A DNA stretch of 55,432 nt from an uncultured Veillonella sp. (lineage in GTDB: Bacteria > Bacillota > Negativicutes > Veillonellales > Veillonellaceae). A program made the position numbers and the translations under genes. This document shows positions 53,221-55,432 of this stretch, piece by piece. The stretch spans positions 1-55,432 of the forward strand of contig NZ_CAKQFJ010000014.1 in NCBI RefSeq assembly GCF_934230905.1. The letters run 5' to 3'. Every line of letters begins with the position of its first letter. Position 1 is the stretch's first letter. The notes below the pieces were generated by a model. The model did no database searches. It had not been told where the DNA came from and worked only from the letters and a program-made list of their open reading frames with translations.

Positions 53221-53306
53221 TATCCATATAACTCCATCGGTCCAAATGGGCAGTTCAGATTTTTTATATGGATACTATACTATATTTTATTGTATATTAT
53301 TCTCAA
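53221..53306 (-). promoter_or_regulatory. Promoter and structured 5' leader of the methyltransferase-ygbA-folT operon
   Basis: Minus-strand TTGAGA (53301-53306), 16 bp, TATAGT (53279-53284). The RNA would start about where a perfect 10-bp stem begins (TATCCATATA 53221-53230 with TATATGGATA 53265-53274). The enclosed 34 nt hold a smaller CCAT/ATGG hairpin. It does not match the riboswitch classes I can recall (THF, TPP, preQ1), but an attenuator or riboswitch is possible. Confidence 0.45.
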
Positions 53307-53412
53307 TAATTTTTGTGTTACTATAGTCACATTTACTAATCTAATCTAATCACATTGCACTATTTTAATGATTAGAAAACAATGTATTTCATTATTTCCC
53401 AATAATCATCAA

Positions 53413-53460
53413 AAGGGACTATACCCACATGCAATATATTTGCATAAGGTATAGTCCCTT
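53413..53460 (-). terminator. Terminator downstream of the lemA remnant
   Basis: AAGGGACTATACC pairs with GGTATAGTCCCTT, with an inner ATGCAA/TTGCAT hairpin. Between lemA and the methyltransferase promoter region. Confidence 0.85.
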
Positions 53461-53473
53461 ATAGTTAGATAAA

Positions 53474-53937
53474 TTATTTTTTATCATCTTGCTTAGTTTC
53501 TTCTGTATCTACAGATTATCAGTGCCTTCTTTGGCTAAGTTTTTAATAGCTTCAGGATCTGCACCACTAAATTCTGCAAGAGCCTCTTCATTCTTAGGAT
53601 CAAAGAATGGCGCTTGTTTAAAGCCCAACATAGCGGCTACAAATACCATTGGAATTTGTGCAATAGCACTGTTATATTCTTTTACTTGGAAGTTATAAAT
53701 TTCACGTTTATTAGAAATGAAAGTTTCATTAGCACTAATCGCTTCCAAAAATTTACCATATTGAGAATCCGCTTTTAATTCAGGAAATTGATTAGCTAAC
53801 ACCGTAATATTTTGAACCGCCTTAGCCGTTGCACGTGCCATTTCCAAGAAATTATCAGATACTTTTAATTGAATTGATTTTTCATAATCACCATATTCAT
53901 CAACTAAACCAGAGTATTGATTGATAATAAATACATT
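53474..53937 (-). pseudogene. Truncated and frameshifted LemA-like gene
   Basis: The C-terminal part of a LemA protein is recognisable (LANQFPELKADSQYGKF, ISNKREIYNFQVKEYNSAI, LGFKQAPFFDP). The N-terminal membrane anchor and first helix are absent: in-frame sequence runs back only to the stop codon of the upstream gene at 53938, with no proper start. Near the end the frame hits TAG after GTDNL, while one frame over a sensible tail (VDTEETKQDDKK) runs to TAA at 53474; loss of one T explains it. A shortened protein could begin at the ATG at 53847. Confidence 0.75.
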
Positions 53938-54783
53938 TTATGAACCTGTCATAAGCCGATATATTGAAGTTCCGCCATCAGTTTCAATATATTCTAAACC
54001 CTCTAAAAATTCATTATTTCCTAAATCTTTATACGCAAGTTGATTGTGAATCTTCCTTAATAACTCTACATTGGTAAAGTATTTTCCATTATCTGCAGTT
54101 AGATACGCTTGAATGTCAGTTTGAAATACACCATCAATACGAAATTCTTCGTCTAAAGTACTCATATCAAGAACGGTTTCATTGATTCGAAGTTGCTCGG
54201 ACCCCGTAATAAAAGCTTCGTATACTACATGTACCCTAGATGCTTTTAAAGCAATTTCATTAGGTACCCAGTTTTCTCTATTATCTTCAATATAATCTAT
54301 TATATCCTTTGTGAAAGTCTCATTAGATACATATTCATTAGGTGTAAACTGCCAGATAATCTGTGTTAGCAAATCATTTACATCAACTAGTGAAGCATTA
54401 TCTAATAATTTTTTAGTTTCCCTTCTCAGTAAAGGCTTTTTAATCACAAAAAGTACGGCAATGGTGGGAATCAACATAACAGCTAAAAGAGGTAGTATGC
54501 TAAAAACGCTAGTAAGACCACCACTAGCATGTGATGATTGTAAGTGTGCACTACTTGGAGCTCGTCTAACTGTATCTGCCGTATTAGTCATATACTCTAA
54601 AAGCCATGGATACTCTAGCATACCAAAAGTGATAGCAATTAAAATTAATGTACCAATAGTAGTACAAATAATGAATAATTGTTTAGCCACTTTATTACAT
54701 ACAATCTCCTTCTCTTGTAGAGATAATCCATCCATCTCTCTTACACCCTTACTCCATTTAGCAGTTCGTTTATGTATTGCCAT
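53938..54783 (-). CDS. Membrane protein of unknown function
   Basis: 281 residues. A basic N-terminus (about 1-35) is followed by two hydrophobic helices (about 36-58 and 95-113) with a Ser/Ala-rich loop between them, then a long soluble C-terminal domain (about 120-281) of mixed helices with acidic content. No known motif recognised. It lies directly upstream of the lemA remnant, and LemA genes often travel with such membrane partners. RBS AAGGGA is weakly spaced. Confidence 0.6.
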   Translation of the reverse strand: MAIHKRTAKWSKGVREMDGLSLQEKEIVCNKVAKQLFIICTTIGTLILIAITFGMLEYPWLLEYMTNTADTVRRAPSSAHLQSSHASGGLTSVFSILPLLAVMLIPTIAVLFVIKKPLLRRETKKLLDNASLVDVNDLLTQIIWQFTPNEYVSNETFTKDIIDYIEDNRENWVPNEIALKASRVHVVYEAFITGSEQLRINETVLDMSTLDEEFRIDGVFQTDIQAYLTADNGKYFTNVELLRKIHNQLAYKDLGNNEFLEGLEYIETDGGTSIYRLMTGS

Positions 54784-54892
54784 TTATGTCTCTTCCCTTA
54801 ATCAATACAAATATCGCTTCAATGTTAACAATAAAAATTATTTCATACATTACTTATATTTATTATAATAAATATAAGTAGGGCTTGAAAAT

Positions 54893-55312
54893 ATGGAAAA
54901 ATATATAATAATCCTAATGTTTATGTTAGTTGCTATTGCTGTCACATTCGCGACTTATAACTTATCTATAATTAGGTCTATACCTCCTGAAGAACGTTAT
55001 AAACTTCTTTATTTTAAAGATGATCAAGTCTCTATCGGTATTGGATTAATAAGAAGAACATATAAATTAAAAGATATTCGAGAAGTGCGTTTCTCTAAAG
55101 GAAAAAAATTCCGTAGCATGGGAAGCTGGGCAGGTAGAATGAAGATTTGTAAACTAAATGGTAAGACAAGTCGTTGGATAGAGTTTGATGGTACGGTCTA
55201 TTATAAAAAGATGGTATATATAACTAATGAAGAAATCATTGATAAATCAATCGAATTACTCATGCAGGAGTTTAGAGCTAGAGGCATTCAGTGTAATAAA
55301 TATAGATGCTAA
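54893..55312 (+). CDS. Membrane-anchored protein of unknown function
   Basis: 139 residues with one N-terminal hydrophobic helix (about 4-28) and a basic, strand-rich soluble part (YKLKDIREVRFSKGKKFRS, then KTSRWIEFDGTVYY) resembling a small PH-like or bPH domain. I do not recognise a named family. It reads divergently from the 281-residue membrane protein and has a modest AGGG ribosome site. Confidence 0.6.
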   Translation: MEKYIIILMFMLVAIAVTFATYNLSIIRSIPPEERYKLLYFKDDQVSIGIGLIRRTYKLKDIREVRFSKGKKFRSMGSWAGRMKICKLNGKTSRWIEFDGTVYYKKMVYITNEEIIDKSIELLMQEFRARGIQCNKYRC

Positions 55313-55386
55313 AATATAATTTACTGAACCATACATCAACATAAAGACACATAAAAAAGGGCTTATAGGACAAAAAGTGTGTGTGA

Positions 55387-55429
55387 AAACCCTTATAACA
55401 CTAGATATTTACTAGTGTTATAAGGGTTT
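55387..55429. terminator. Long perfect hairpin at the right edge
   Basis: An 18-bp perfect inverted repeat (arms 55387-55404 and 55412-55429, outer bases AAACCCTTATAAC and GTTATAAGGGTTT, 7-nt loop). It probably terminates the plus-strand gene before it and a convergent gene outside the window. Confidence 0.75.
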
Positions 55430-55432
55430 AAT

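Noticed and set aside
54311..54868. 185-codon plus-strand frame opposite the 281-residue membrane protein
   Set aside because: The minus-strand frame is longer, has a plausible membrane topology and a start, and the antisense frame lacks a ribosome site.

Overview
The window looks like chromosome of a Veillonella species (Negativicutes, a Firmicute with an outer membrane). The DNA is AT-rich and most genes lie on the minus strand. It encodes a classical autotransporter whose beta-barrel ends in phenylalanine, which needs an outer membrane. It also carries genes typical of an anaerobe living on C4-dicarboxylates, lactate and purines: L-tartrate dehydratase, formate-THF ligase, a broken DcuC and molybdenum-cofactor genes. 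The genus is inferred from protein style and gene content, not from a database search.

Layout. 1-95 is the clipped end of an IS3-type element. 128-6623 holds mscL, a DMT permease, thrC, a DyP peroxidase, tRNA-Lys and a MOSC/moaA operon. 6796-10640 holds an NCS2 purine permease, fchA and fhs, which together suggest purine or one-carbon catabolism. 10892-16385 holds ttdAB and a SemiSWEET gene, each behind its own closely related AraC-type regulator and a promoter of matching design. 16457-20495 holds moeA, a mobA-mobB fusion, thiT and guaC. 20583-23377 holds an MFS permease, a DUF554 protein and tag. 23758-27510 holds the autotransporter and a HipA-like kinase.

27764-40053 is a complete type III-A (Csm) CRISPR-Cas locus. 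A 17-spacer array (27764-29116) and an 11-spacer array (38994-39883) flank a minus-strand operon cas10-csm2-csm3-csm4-csm5-cas6-csm6-cas1-cas2. Both arrays read leftward, in the same direction as cas. Each has its leader on the right, with a TATAAT box exactly 165 bp from the leader-proximal repeat. The plus strand of nearly every spacer can be read as open coding sequence and three look like translation starts. The crRNAs would therefore be antisense to invader mRNA, as an RNA-sensing Csm complex needs.

40224-55312 holds a decayed dcuC, an M20 amidohydrolase, a small hydrophobic protein, an arginine operon (M20-argF-argC-argB-argD) behind a strong promoter with ARG-box-like sites, a beta-carbonic anhydrase, ilvBN, a glutaredoxin-like protein, a methyltransferase-ygbA-folT operon with a structured 5' leader, a decayed lemA and two unrecognised membrane proteins.

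Start codons were moved from the longest reading frame where a better ribosome binding site or a translational overlap supported it (MFS permease, autotransporter, csm5, cas6, cas10, argD, argB, the second M20 protein, ilvB). All functions come from reading motifs by eye.
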